Shown in pieces: positions 22,114 through 62,615 of a DNA stretch of 64,000 bases; the first letter of the stretch is position 1, and each line of letters starts with the position of its first letter. The translations under genes and the position numbers were made by a program. The stretch is from Gadus chalcogrammus. Taxonomy: Eukaryota > Chordata > Actinopteri > Gadiformes > Gadidae. The stretch is taken from contig NC_079423.1 of assembly GCF_026213295.1 (NCBI RefSeq), forward strand, positions 20,184,743-20,248,742, read 5' to 3'. The notes under the pieces are model-generated. The model was given only the letters and a program-made list of their open reading frames with translations. It was not told the origin of the DNA and did not search any database.

Positions 22114-23316
22114 CACTGGAAAAAGGGTTTTAAGCCGTACTTCATCTGATTATTATTTTGTAATTCAATTAAAATAAACATTTTTTGTTTTATTTTTAAA
22201 ATAACTTTTTTTTATTTAAAAATACTGTGAAATATAGATATTTTTAATTAGGAGCTCAATTAAGAAATATCCATTTTGACAAATGTAAAATTTTAAGGTT
22301 GTGTATGAACTGATTAATAATTTTGTCATTCAATCCAAAAAAAAAAAATTGTTTTCTTCCTAAAACACTGTTATATTTGATTAGGAGCTCAATTTAGAAA
22401 TATTTGTTCAGGCAAATGTACAATTTCAAGGTTACGTACAAGCCTGCGCATGCGCAGTAAATACAAAGACGCTTACGACTACTGGACCAAACCGCAGTGT
22501 TGCCAACTTAGCGATTTTGTCGCTATATTTAGCTACTTTTCAGACCCCTTTGGCGACTTTTTTTCAAAACAGCGACAAGCGACAAATCTAGCTTATTTTT
22601 CAGCTGCTATTGGTGACTTTTGGCGACTTTTTGAGGTGAAAGCACTAGCCTTGACCAGAGTGACGATGACTCACTGGTTCTGTGAGCTAGGACAGTCTGT
22701 CTGTGTCTGGAGGGAGGTCTGGAGTAGGTCTAACTCTGCCATTTAGATTGTTAATATATATTGTATATTGTGTGGCGGCAGTAGCTCAGGTGGTAGAGCG
22801 GGTTGGCTGGTAACCTGAAGGTTGTTGGTTCGATCCTCGGCTTCACCAAGCAGAGTATCGAGGTGTCTTTGACACTGCTGATGCTGGAACAGAGATTCCC
22901 AACTCTCCAGCAGAAGCGCCCCAAGGCCATGAAGCGCCGAGCGGGAAAAAATGATGATGATGTTGTATACAAAAAAATGATCATGTTTAAATGAGAAACA
23001 ATTGTTTGATTAAATTGTAATCTTTTTGATTGGATAAAACAAATTATTTCTGATAGATATTTCTTAAATGAGAAACAATTGTTGGAGTGAATCAATATTT
23101 TTTTGTTTAGGATTTAACATACGATTTAAATGTATTAACTTCATTCAAAGAATAGAATTATACTTGGTGCCAAGTTGTATTATTTTGTTTTTATGAACAT
23201 AGGAAATATTGTTTGAGGCAAGCTATATATTTGTCATTGGCTCAAGTTATGTAATATAGATGTGAACCATTACCCTTGTTTTTTTTAATTGGTTCAACAG
23301 AAGGCTTTTTCCAGTG
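22114..23316. mobile_element. TIR element with TA target duplication (Tc1/mariner-like), 1.2 kb
   Basis: Ends cactggaaaaagggtt and ..aaggctttttccagtg with TA on each side (22112-22113, 23317-23318). It contains a degenerate tandem (ttaggagctcaatt..agaaatat at about 22250 and 22381) and an inserted SINE (22773-22970). No transposase. Confidence 0.6.
22773..22970 (+). mobile_element. tRNA-derived SINE
   Basis: The head ggcggcagtagctcaggtgg..tagagcgggtt has a pol III A box (tagctcaggtggtagag), and a B box (ggttcgatcc) lies at about 22829. The body gaggtgtctttgacactgct resembles fish SINEs, and the 3' tail is (GAT)n at 22950-22965. The unrelated body after the tRNA-like part marks it as a SINE and not a tRNA gene. 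Confidence 0.75.
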
Positions 23317-23318
23317 TA

Positions 23319-24534
23319 ATTCAAACCTTTTTTGTTAATCATTTGTGTTTATCACACTGTTCATTCATTTCCCTACTTCTTCCCCCCCTTCCACTCTTCT
23401 GCCCCAGCCAAACTGACCTACTCTCTTCTCCACATTGTATGTAGCTGTCCCCAAAAAGTAAATAACAAAACAAAACAAAAATGTGTTCTGTTAAAATTGG
23501 GGGTGGGAGGATTTCTGTAATAAAAGCTTCCTTATTGTAACACTTTTTGTTCAAGTCCTATTTCTTACACATGCAGCCATTTGGACACCATTTTATGATA
23601 GCTGATAACCAAGGTACACACTGTAATACTATCAAGAGGACATACAGGCAGTTCAAATAAAAATAGATATAACTATTGATCTTTGAACTTTATAAATATG
23701 AAAGATTGCTCCATATAACACCAACAATATAATATAACAATATAATATAATACCAACATAGTAAATGTATGTAGGCCTAGAAAGAATACAAGTCAATGTT
23801 ATTGCTTAAACAGAATCCTTCCAACTTACTTTACAAAAAATGCAATCAACAACTTATGCACAAATAAATGGTTACATATCAACCAGCAACGACGTTGGAG
23901 TGGCTGCACACATAAATAATTGTAATACACCAACATTGATAACTGTCATACATAGCTAAACAAGCAAAATAAAAATTAAATTCCAACACCACTGAAATGT
24001 TAATTAGACTATTAACAATAATATAAAATGATACCGTAATGCACCTGTTCTTTGTCTTTGGATATTTTGAAAAAATTGATCAATAGGTGAATCGCAATGA
24101 TCGCAAGCAGAGGACCGTGAGAGTTATTGAGCAGCAGCTGAACCAGTCTAAAAATCGGACACGTTAACGGAGCACTGAACTAGGCCCTCTCGGATGCCAG
24201 GTTGAAACAATATTTGTTTCAATACGACTCCTTCCAGCTGCCCACCCCTCCTTCTCCAGCAAAAAATAATTCGAAAAAACGGCTAATAAAACTCTTGAGG
24301 TGGCGTTTTTTGTTTTTTTTAGTAGGCCTACTTGGCATAAGGATAATTATGAGCTTTGATTGATATCCAGACATTTTTCTCGGAGGCACATTACTGTTCC
24401 CCACTTGTATTGGAGTGAACGGAGACATCTACTTCTGGGCTGAGGGACCCGTCCGTTCTATAATATGTCCTGGCAGAAACTTGCATCTTCCCTTTTTCCC
24501 GCCAAGATGCGCTTGGGGGAGACCAATAAAGTGT
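23319..24534. other. intergenic, AT-rich, nothing recognisable
   Basis: No gene or element with clear ends. Small repeats only (caatataatataac.. near 23730). Confidence 0.5.
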
Positions 24535-25319
24535 TATAGAGTGGCGAAGTCACGCCCCTTCCGGTAGAGCTCATGGGACCTATGAGATCGAAAAATATGA
24601 ATGGGTGTCAATGGAGAGAAAATAATTATTTCCTGGTCCCAGTCTTTATATGCCCTGGATTACACATATGTTGTTTGTGGATTTAAATGATAATTTTTCA
24701 TGCAAAGAAAACAAAAATTTTTCGTGAAGAAGTTTGATAATTTTAGGTTATATGTGAGGCCGCTTTGTGAACTACAGCTCTTCGCTGCTCTCGACGCATG
24801 ATATACGTCACCACACCCGCACTTGGAACTCGGCACAGAGATGGCACATAGAGATGGCACATAACTAAAACTCCCCACATGCCCCGATTTATAGTGGTTT
24901 TCACCTCTTTCTATGCTTTAATCCTTGCCTTGAAAAAAAGTGGTGAAGTGGAGCAGAGAGATCGCCATCTCTGTGCCGAGTTCCAAGTGCGGGTGTGGTG
25001 ACGTATATCATATGCGTCGAGAGCAGCGAAGAGCTGTAGCTCACAAAGCGGCCTCACATAAAACCTAAAATTATCAAACTTCTTCACGAAAATCTTTAGT
25101 TTTCTTTGCATGAAAAATTATCATTTAAATCCACAAACAACATATTTGTAATCCAGGGCATATAAAGACTGGGACCAGAAAATAATTATTTTCTCTCCAT
25201 TGACACCCATTCATATTTTTCGATCTCATAGGTCCCATCAGAGAATGTCTAATATGAGACGTAGACGGGCTCTGGTCCCATGAGCTCTACCGGAAGGGGC
25301 GTGACTTCGCCACTCTATA
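24535..25319. repeat. 785-bp imperfect palindrome (long-TIR foldback element)
   Basis: Left arm (tatagagtggcgaagtcacg.., 24535 to about 24850) and right arm (about 24965 to 25319, ..cgtgacttcgccactctata) are reverse complements over more than 300 bp with few mismatches, around a ~110-bp spacer. The right arm has a ~40-bp extra segment (gaatgtctaatatgagacgt.. near 25243). The 3' side runs to ..gcatagttcccctttaa at 25392, resembling a TTAA-element end; the matching left end is missing. Confidence 0.85.
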
Positions 25320-25669
25320 GAACCGTCAAAGTGACTCTTAACTTGTTATATTAAGGTAAATTAAGGCAAAAAAGTTGCATAGTTCCCCTTTAATAGGTGG
25401 AGTAGGGGAGAAGTGCATCACCAAATTGAAACCCATATGAGATCACCATTACTTACAACACAATTGAAACAAAAAGGGGTTCATTTCATAGCTTCCAATC
25501 TGCGTGTCCTACGTAAGACGCAACGCTGTGGAGACGCGCTTTGCGCTTTAGCCAATCACATCTCTTCCGTCGAGGCGGTGCGCTAATCGCAGGCTTTGTT
25601 TTGGCTCAATGCAACTTCCTTCCAGTTAGGTTGACAATACGTGTCAGGCACCCGCCACTTACTTGCAAA

Positions 25670-26569
25670 TAGTGGTGCCGAGATGATGCCTCATGAAACG
25701 TCAAAGCCTCAAATAAGCCAGATGAACCACCAAAGTGGTTCGTGCTCGAAGCTTCAAATGAGTACGCTAGGGACATCTAGTGGTGAATGAAATTATGACA
25801 ACCCAACCCAAAATGTGATTTTTGCTTCGTGTGCCGATACAACATTAAATCATTTGAGAATTGAAGTAATTTCAATGATACATGTGTGTGAGTGTGTGAC
25901 ATTCATAAAATGGCACAGAGCTCATGCTAGAAAATAAATCATTTGGCAAAAGTGTGTCTTAACAGACGCTTTTATCCAAAGCGACTTGCTTCGGTAAATA
26001 CACACATTGACACACCGACGGCAGAGTCAACCATGCAAGGCGACAGTCAGCTGTCAGGAGCAAAATGACAGGGTCACAACAACACTGAACTAGGAAGAGC
26101 TGGGGATTGAACTAGCAACCTACTGGTCACAAGTCAACTGCTCTACCTCCTGAGCTAAAGCTAAGCCGACTCACACTGCATGATAACTGAGACTTATTCC
26201 GACCAACTAGATGAAAATGCTCCCAAACAGGGGAAAACCTTCTCTTTTTGGCAAACTCCATGATGAATAATGAACGTGATGTTTCGATTGATACTTCAGA
26301 AAATGCAATGCTCAAACTACTACGATCACAGACTAGTGGTATATTGAATATACCACAAGGTTGTGATCGTATACGGGACATCTTTATAGTCAATCTCCCG
26401 CCAATACTGAACCCATATTTCGAAGCAGAAGTCCGAGGCGAAGCCTCGAACGTCACACCCTACGTCATTTCGCCAACGTGAATCCTACTCGAAGCGGAGC
26501 TTCGCTGGGGGAGGAGCCGAGATACTCGACACACGCCTCGATGCCTCGACGCAAAACGTAACATCACTA
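25670..26569 (-). mobile_element. hAT remnant with BED-type zinc finger, mutated TSD
   Basis: Ends tagtggtgccgagatgatgc and ..cgtaacatcacta; flanks cttgcaaa and ctgacaaa match at 6 of 8. On minus, from ATG 26261, it reads MEFAKKRRFSPVWEHFHLVG, RNKSQLSC, the start of a BED zinc finger of a hAT transposase. A SINE (25955-26160) interrupts the ORF right after the first Cys. The rest of the transposase is missing. Confidence 0.65.
25955..26160 (-). mobile_element. tRNA-derived SINE
   Basis: On minus: an A box in tttagctcaggaggtagagc, a B box in gttgctagttcaatccccag, then a 3' end gtcgctttggataaaagcgtc, a 3' tail shared by many fish SINEs and L2-type LINEs (family knowledge). It sits inside a BED-finger hAT. 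Confidence 0.8.
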
Positions 26570-26577
26570 CTGACAAA

Positions 26578-27174
26578 CACAGATAGCATAAACTCAGCAA
26601 AAAGGTGAGTTTTGAGGAAACTGTAGCCATCTCTGTGTATCGCTGCATTTGACAGTTCCTTGGTTGTTGATTTCACGGGCGCTCCTTGTCAACTACTTAA
26701 AGCTAATGGTGTGAAGCTAGCCTGTCCGTAAGACTACCAAAGCATTTAAGTCTGCCTTAAGACGTCCATAGCCCTCCAATAGCCCGCCATGCATGTTCTT
26801 GATGACACACTTGGCATAATCTACGCTCGTACTACCTGGTCAAAGTGTGTATAATGCCACACGTGGGATACGATGCGATGCTATAGTGAGCTGTCTCAGT
26901 AGATCGATGGCATAATAGGAACTCCGTGTTGAAGTGTTACTGAGCAGAAATTAGATAAGCGATTGTTGGCATGAAAAGCGGCACTATAACGGATAGTAGG
27001 AAGTAAAGTTCGTAATATCCTAACGCTAACCAATGGTTGAGTCTATTCTGTATACTTAATTTCCAATTCACTGTGATTATGGTCAACTGGCTTGATCTCC
27101 TATAAATTCCCGTCCAACGTTTAGATGCATGCGTGGTAATGCCTACTTGCATGCGTGGTACTCTGTCCTACCAG
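26578..27174 (+). promoter_or_regulatory. upstream region of nrdc, 5' exon not resolved
   Basis: No ORF. It ends in an acceptor-like tctgtcctaccag at 27174. Mammalian NRDC has a 5' coding stretch before the MPG.. start; I find no convincing match here, so the true first exon and promoter could lie in this stretch or further upstream. Short direct repeats gcatgcgtggta occur at 27127 and 27150. Confidence 0.3.
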
Positions 27175-55517
<28,343 letters not shown>

Positions 55518-56092
55518 GTAAGACTAACTTGGGCTTGACGTTATACTCTATCCACTAGGGGGCAGCCAAGACCAATCGGATAAGACTGGACCTGCGGTTT
55601 ATTTTCCTTGACCTCGATGGAAAGCATCATGAGGTCAAGGAAAGACGTGAAGGAGAATTCTTAAGAACTGAGGAAAAGGCTGTCGCGGTGCGAAGAGAAT
55701 CCGACTGCACTTACTAAGCTCAGTCATTATGCGACGGCGGATGTAATGGACGAAGATGGACCAAGGATTTTGGATACTTCTGCGTTCTTATCGTGTAGTT
55801 TCTTGCAGGGGCCTGGGCGTATAAATGTTGACAACCAGGTGAAAAATACCACTTTATTACCATGGTGGGAATTGAAATAAACACTTTCAATAAAGGCTCC
55901 CAGTTACAAAATAGAAACTAAATAGTTGTCACATTGAGAATGGTTGCTCACGCTCACACTTCTGTCCTCTCATATTTATGGAAATAGATCCCAATTAGTT
56001 AGCCTGGTCCTACCAGACTCTCGTACTTCATTGCATTTGTATAGAGAGTCTGGACCTACTCAATTGGCAAACGTTAACTCACTTAAAGGCGG
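55518..56092. other. nrdc intron 18, left part
   Basis: No coding content. The stretch 55999-56060 (tagcctggtcctaccagactctcg..agagagtctgga) is a known-looking fish repeat end with a small inverted pair. Confidence 0.45.
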
Positions 56093-56775
56093 GTGTCCGT
56101 TAGGGTTGGGCAATCGTCTACAAGCTTCCATCGTCCGATAGCGCCCCCTAGCGATCGCCGATAGTCTATACTATCGGGGGGGTCATCTTTATAATAATTT
56201 TAAAATATTAATTATTTATAATAATTTATCACTTTGAAAAAAATCACGTTTTTATTTTTCGAATTTTTTCTTAAAAACAAATACGATGGTCTTCCCTTGG
56301 ACCAGCCTGAGCCGTGAGCCTCCGCTGATTTAAGTTTCGATGCGTCGGCGCCGGCGGCACTGTCATGATGACACACGCTGATGACACACAGCTCGTAGCT
56401 GTGTTCGAAATCGTTCCCTATCACGGATATAGTGCACTATATAGGGTGCTCGCTATTTTGTAGTGTTGTTCGAATTCTCACTGGTTAATTTCATGCCCTA
56501 TATAGTGCACTTAAAATACCCAAAATGTGAGTGTACATATGATGTTCCCTACGTGTTACTCCCATATACCACAATGCAATGCAGTCGTGTTTTTCAGGAG
56601 GAGAAGAAGAAGCTCAAAAACCGGAAGCGGCGAAAACGACTACGTTTAATGATGGAGTCTCCGGCTTTCGTTTAGAAATATCAACAATTTATTTGGGATT
56701 TAACAAGAAAATGAAACATCCTCCTCATCCTCATCCTCATCCGCTTATCCAGGGTCGGGTCGCGGGGGGAGCAGC

Positions 56776-57258
56776 TCAAGCAGGGGGGATCCCGAGTCGT
56801 TCCCAGGCCAGTGTTGAGATATAATCTCTCCACCTAGTCCTGGGTCTTCCCCGAGGTCTCCTCCCCACTGGACGTGCCTGAAACACCTCCCAAGGAAGGC
56901 GCCCAGTGGGCATCCTTACCAGATGCCCGAACCACCTCAGCTGACTCCTTTCTAAGTAAAGGAGCAGTGGCTCTAATCCGAGTTCCTCACGGATGGCTGA
57001 GCTTCTCACCCTATCCCTAAGGGAGACGCCAGCCACCCTTCTGAGAAAACTCATCTCGGCCGCTTGTACCCGCGATCTCGTCCTTTCGGTCATCACCCAG
57101 CCCTCATGACCATAGGTGAGGATAGGAACAAAGATCGACCGGTAGATCGAGAGCTTTGCCTTGCGGCTCAGCTCTCTTTTCGGTGCGGTAAAGCGAACGC
57201 AATACCGCCCCCGCTGCTCCGATTCTCCGGCCAATCTCACGCTCCATAGTACCCTCAC
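56776..57258 (-). pseudogene. Rex3 C-terminal region, third frame
   Basis: KRELSRKAKLSIYRSIFVPI, LTYGHEGWVMTERTRSRVQA, RRVAGVSLRDRVRSSAIREE, LRWFGHLVRMPTGRLPWEVF, RRPRGRPRTRWRDYISTLAW. This is the usual Rex3 tail. Confidence 0.9.
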
Positions 57259-57670
57259 TCGCGAACAAGACCCCGAGGTACTTGAACTCCTTCACTTGGG
57301 CTAAGGACTCATTTCCTACCCGGAGTAAGCAATCCACCGGTTTCCTGCTAAGAGTCATGGCCTCAGATTTAGCGGTGCTGATCCTCATCCCAGCCGCTTC
57401 ACACTCGGCCGCCAGCCGATCCAGTGAGTGCTGAAGGTCACAGGCCGATGATCCAATGAGGACCACATCATCTGCAAAAAGCAGTGACGAGATCCTCAGA
57501 CCACCGAACTGCAACCCCTCCCCACCACGACTACGCCTCGATATCCTGTCCATGTATATCACAAACAGGATTGGTGACAAGGCGCAGCCCTGGCGGAGAC
57601 CAGCACCCACTGAGAGCGAAACTGACTGGCTGCCGAGAACACGAACACAGCTCTCGCTTTGGGAGTACAA
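57104..57670 (-). pseudogene. Rex3 RT palm, second frame
   Basis: [60 protein letters not shown] (catalytic FADD intact), SEAMTLSRKPVDCLLRVGN, FKYLGVLFASEG. Frame is lost near 57190. Confidence 0.9.
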
Positions 57671-59870
57671 AGATTGGATGGCCCTGAGGAGACCCCCTTA
57701 CCCCATACTCCTGCAGCACCTCCCACAGTTTCTCCAGGGGGACCCGGTCATACGCCTTCTCCAGATCCACAAAACACATGTAGACCGGATGGGCATACTC
57801 CCAGGCCCCCTCCAGGATCCTTGCGAGAGTGAAGAGCTGGTCCGTAGTTCCACGTCCGGGGCGAAAACCGCATTGTTCCTCTTCAATCTGAGGTTCGACG
57901 ATCGGCCGAACCCTCCTTTCCAGCACCTTGGAGTAGACTTTACCAGGGAGGCTGAGAAGTGTGATACCCCGGTAATTGGCACACACTCTCTGGTCCCCCT
58001 TTTTGAACAGGGGAACCACCACCCCGGTTTGCCACTCCTTTGGCACTGTACCCGACTCCCACGTGATGTTGAATAGGCGTGTCAACCATGACAGCCCCTC
58101 AACACCCAGAGCCTTTAGCATTTCTGGCTGGATCTCATCAATCCCTGGGGCTTTGCCACTGCGGAGATGTTTGACTACCTCAGTGACCTCCACCAGGGAA
58201 ATTGACGACGAAACACCATCAACCTCGAGCTCTGCCTCCAACATAGAGGGCGTGTTATTCTGATTCAGGAGTTCCTCAAAGTGTTCCTTCCAACGTCCGA
58301 CGACCTCCTCAGTTGAGGTCAACAGAGTCCCATACTTACTGTACACAGCTTGGATGGTTCCCCGTTTCCCCCTCCTGAGGTGCCGGATAGTCTTCCAGAA
58401 ACACTTTGGTGCCGACCGAAAGTCCTTCTCCATGGCCTCTCCGAACTTCTCCCACACCCGCTGCTTAGCCTCCGACACGGCAGCCGCTGCAGCCCTTCGA
58501 GCCTGTCGGTACCCTGCAACCGAGTCAGGAGTCCTCCAGGATATCATATCCCGGAAGGCCTCCTTCTTCAGTCGGACGGCTTCCCTGACCAACGGTGTCC
58601 ACCACGGTGTCCGAGGGTTACCGCCCCTTGAGGAGCCTAAGACCCTGAGGCCACAGCTAGCCACCGCATCTTCAGCAATGGAGGCTTTGAACACCGCCCA
58701 CTCCGGCTCAATGCCCCCAACCTCCACAGGAATGCCAGAAAAGCTCCGCCGGAGGTGTGAGTTGAAAATACCTAGGACAGGGGCCTCCTCCAGACGTTCC
58801 CAGTTCACCCGCACTACTCGTTTGGGCTTACCAGGTCTATCCGGAAATTTCCCCCATTCCCTGATCCAACTCACAACCAGATGGTGGTCGGTTGACAGTT
58901 CCGCCCCTCTCTTTACCCGAGTGTCCAAAACATGCGGCCTCAGATCAGATGACACGATCACGAACTCGATCATCGATCTTCGGCCTAGGGTACTCTGGTA
59001 CCAGGTACACTTATGAGCACCCTTATGTTCGAACATGGTGTTTGTAATGGATAATCCATGACTAGCACAGAAGTCCAATAACAAACGACCGCTCGGGTTT
59101 AGATCAGGGAGGCCGTTCCTCCCCACCACGCCTCTCCAGGTGTCTCCATCGTTGCCCACGTGGGCGTTGAAGTCTCCCAGCAGAACTACGGAGTCCCCTA
59201 CTGGAGCCCCATACAGGACTCCATTCAGGGTCTCCAAGAAGGCCGAGTACTCTGAGCTGCTGTTTGGTGCATACGCACAAACAACAGTCAGAGTTTTCCC
59301 CCCTACAACCCTTAGGCGCAGGGAGGCGACCCTCTCGTCTACCGGGGTAAACTCCAACACCGCGGCGCTCAGCCGGGGATTTATGAGTATCCCCACACCC
59401 GCCCGGCGCCTCACGCCCTCGGCAACTCCGGAGAAGAATAGAGTCCAACCCTTATCCAGGAGTACGGTACCAGAGCTGAGACTGTGCGTGGAGGTAAGCC
59501 CCACCAGATCTAACTTATAGCGCTCCACCTCCCTCACAAGCTCCGGTTCCTTTCCCCACAGCGAGGTGACGTTCCACGTCCCCAGAGCCAGCTTCTGCCG
59601 CCCGGGTCTGGTCCATCGAGACCCCTGACCTTCGCTGCCACCCATGTGGCTGCGCACCCGACCCCAACGGGTCTTCCCACAGGTGGTGGGTCCATGGGAT
59701 GAAGAGAGAGGGGGTGCCACGTAGTTTGTTCGGGCTGTGCCCGACCGGGCTCCGTGGCAAACCCGGCCACCAGGCGCTCGCCATCGAGCCCTCCGTCTGG
59801 GCCTGGCTCCAGACGGGGGCCCCAGGCTTCCTCCGGGCCGGGTCACATCTCCTCTTTTTCCGTTATTCAT
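57531..59870 (-). pseudogene. Rex3 ORF: endonuclease and RT N-terminal part (779-codon open frame)
   Basis: Starts [20 protein letters not shown]. Endonuclease motifs: [63 protein letters not shown] and [87 protein letters not shown] (first catalytic Asp region). The frame is lost after LQEYGVRGS near 57700. Confidence 0.92.
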
Positions 59871-60704
59871 TGGAGTTTTTTTGAACCATTCTTAGTCTGG
59901 CCCCTCACCTGAGACCACTCTGCCATGAGAGACCCTACCAGGAGCACAAGGCTCCAGACAACACAGCTCTCAGGTCCACAGGGACACGCAAACCTCTCCA
60001 CCACGATAAGGTGACGGTTCCAGGAGAGGTGAAACAAAATGAAACATTCAAAATTAATAAGAAAAACCTTGTTCAAGGAAATGTAACATTCAACATCAAT
60101 ACAACCTCCAGCTTTCCTCTAGAGTGCCCGGTTTGTTTACACAATCTGGGCGCATCTGTCTGCGTCACACAAATACCCGGCGCATTTACTGACGCAAATG
60201 ACGTTTAGAAATGTTCAGCGTAGTGTCCGAATTCTCGTTTGTACGTTCCCTATGTAGTGCACTATATCATGAACACTATAGGGAATAGTGAGTGAGTGAA
60301 TAGGGAACGATTTCGAACACAGCTCATGTACCACAGCTGTGACCCGGAAATGGTGCAGCGGGGTGTGATGTCATTTCGCCGTGCGAGCAGACCGGTAGGT
60401 TTCGAGCCCCTCTCCTCTCGCAGCAGTGAGTGAATACGGCAGGTCAGCGCTACATAGTATGTTTTCCACCGGTGCCAGTTAATTTCAATTACAATTTGCG
60501 GGGCTTTTTAAGTTGAAAAAATAGCTACCACAGCGCTTTAAAAAAAAAAAATAATAATAATTTGTATTTTTAAAATTAATTATTAAAATATAATTATCGG
60601 CTACTTAAGACGATCGACGATGGAATCCATCTATCGTCGATAGAATCGACTATCGGCCCATCCCTAGTGTCCGTTGTACTAAACTATTGGATCTGCCCAG
60701 TGCC

Positions 60705-60824
<120 letters not shown>

Positions 60825-60864
60825 ATATATGTGTGTATATACATATGTGTGCGTGTGTGTGTGT

Positions 60865-61840
60865 GGAGACGCAAAGCAGGTGAAATCATCTGAAGGATAA
60901 CGAGATTCTAACATTTGCGAATAAAGTGTACAATGGAAACATTGGAAACAGAGGACATTGTTCATGTTTAATTACACAAAGCATTCCATTCATTGACAGT
61001 GCTAAGTTAGCGACCAAAGAAAAAGGTAGACCACTTTGCAAAATCGAGATCACCAAAAGTAATGGCAACGTCTGTGTTGTGGGTGCTACATGGTTTGCTA
61101 GGTACTCATGGCTTACTGGTAGCATTAATAGCAATCGACTGTAATCCTGGCTCTGTTTGCTAATGAATAATGGCAAATCTCCAACGTGGGCTGTTCATGG
61201 TTTCCCTGATGTCAAAAATCTTGATAGGGCAACCAAACGCCACCACTAGTGTCAAGTTCACGTTTGTGCTGCTATGCGACTTTCCTTGCTAGGCACCATG
61301 CCTATAGATCAGGTTGAATCTAGAATAATGTTCTCGTTCTTTTACTAGTTTGTTACTCTGACCGTTCTGTTTGATATTGTGGAAATGGTGTGGAACGGGT
61401 GAATGATTCAGAGCATGATGCATTTTAATTGGCATCACTTTTGGTCAGTCTTTTCTTAAAACAATTGTGACTGAAAATAAACATAGCTAAATTACAACCA
61501 ATAGCTTCAGTCATTGAGGGCAAAAAATAGGCCCAGATTTTTTTATTTACTTTTACAAATCAATAGTAGGCCTGATTTGACTAATGGGCTTTGCATCCTT
61601 TCCTTCTGCCCTTGTGGTCCATTTCAAAGACATGCTGCCCACCAGCTTTCAAATTACAGTGATGCCACTGGTGGCTTTGTATCAAATTTATTCACATAAC
61701 TATCCCGCCCTACTATTTTGTAGTTCACCAAAACACCCTGAAACAACTTGAGTCTCACATTCTTATGCCACCATACACCAACAGTGCAAGCAGGCCAATG
61801 GCAACCAAGCGCGCAGTCCTTCCTCCCTCACTTTAAAAAC
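60865..61840. other. nrdc intron 18, no gene or clear element
   Basis: No recognisable ORF or terminal repeats. Confidence 0.5.
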
Positions 61841-61905
61841 TACCAGCCGCCACTGATATATATATATATATGTGTGTGTATATATATATGTATGTATGTA
61901 TATAT

Positions 61906-62607
61906 CAGTGGCGGCTGCTGGTCTTTTAAAGAGGGGAAGCTCATTTTTTGCCTACATCAAAATAGTTGTCAATTTATTTATACCTCAATTCGGCCCTCCG
62001 TTCCTTTTCAAGAAAATGGTCTGTGACCCTGTTAAATTAATAATGGAAGCAATTTCGCCAAGCAAATACCAAGAAATGTGTTGCAGTTTGTCATTAGACT
62101 TCACTTGTAAAATCCGCGATGGGACTGTCACTGAACTCAGATAGTGAAGTGACTGTGTATATCTCAAAATAGCTGTCAATCAAAAAGTGATTCAGACTTT
62201 CGACTGATCCTCCAATCATAACGCGGAAGCCCAGCGTCCAGGCTAGCCCAGGCCAGCCCACTGCTCCATCCACCCCCAGAGACGCTGAGCGTCCGGGGGC
62301 GGGACAAATCTGGGCATTTATCCAATGACCGTCGAGTTTCGAGGCAATGAAAAAAACTGTTCCATGCAGTCTCATTGAAGTGAATGGACGCTCGGCTTCT
62401 ACGGTCTAATGCATTGACATTACGGGAATGTATGAGAAGTTAACAAAATCGAGTCAGTCTTGGATAAGATTCTTATCGAACTTGAACGTATTTTAACGAA
62501 TTTGTAGTCAATGAAATGTTAACACAACAATACATATTTGACAATTTAATGTTCGAAATTTTAGGGGAAGCTGAGCTTCCCTTGCAGTCTTAGAGAAATC
62601 GCCACTG
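61906..62607. mobile_element. hAT element, 702 bp, TSD gtatatat
   Basis: Ends cagtggcggctgctggtctt and ..gagaaatcgccactg; gtatatat on both sides (61898-61905, 62608-62615). The same terminus in reverse (ctaccagccgccactg) stops at 61855 on the other side of an (AT)n tract. Confidence 0.88.
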
Positions 62608-62615
62608 GTATATAT

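Larger units (their letters stand above)
56720..60035 (-). mobile_element. Rex3 (RTE-clade) LINE, near full length, TSD aaaatgaaacat
   Basis: A 12-bp duplication aaaatgaaacat lies at 56708-56719 and 60036-60047. The minus-strand 3' end reads accctggataagcggatgag followed by GATGAG/GATG units, the Rex3 signature; the 5' part holds cgtcaccttatcgtggtgga... Rex3 is a widespread teleost RTE element. Two frame breaks in the RT make it inactive. Confidence 0.92.
56397..60324. mobile_element. TIR element, middle shell of the nest
   Basis: Perfect 24-bp terminal repeats starting agctgtgttcgaaatcgttc and ending gaacgatttcgaacacagct, with shared subterminal tatagtgcact words. Its own length without Rex3 is about 600 bp. 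TSD not certain. Confidence 0.8.
56101..60666. mobile_element. hAT element, TSD gtgtccgt, outermost shell of a triple nest
   Basis: Ends tagggttgggcaatcgtcta and ..cgactatcggcccatcccta, flanked by gtgtccgt (56093-56100, 60667-60674). It contains the TIR element 56397-60324, which contains the Rex3 LINE 56720-60035. Its own sequence is under 700 bp, non-coding. Confidence 0.93.

Noticed and set aside
22773..22850. Possible tRNA gene
   Set aside because: A and B boxes are present, but the anticodon arm is poor and a SINE body with a (GAT)n tail follows.
58354..59016. 220-codon plus-strand ORF and other plus ORFs across 57456-59520
   Set aside because: Antisense shadows of the Rex3 endonuclease/RT reading frame.
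61950..62026. AYIKIVV..LFIPQF.. reading that superficially resembles the next expected nardilysin exon (AYIRFHLISP..)
   Set aside because: Similarity ends after a few residues, there are no matching splice sites, and the stretch lies inside the hAT of 61906-62607.
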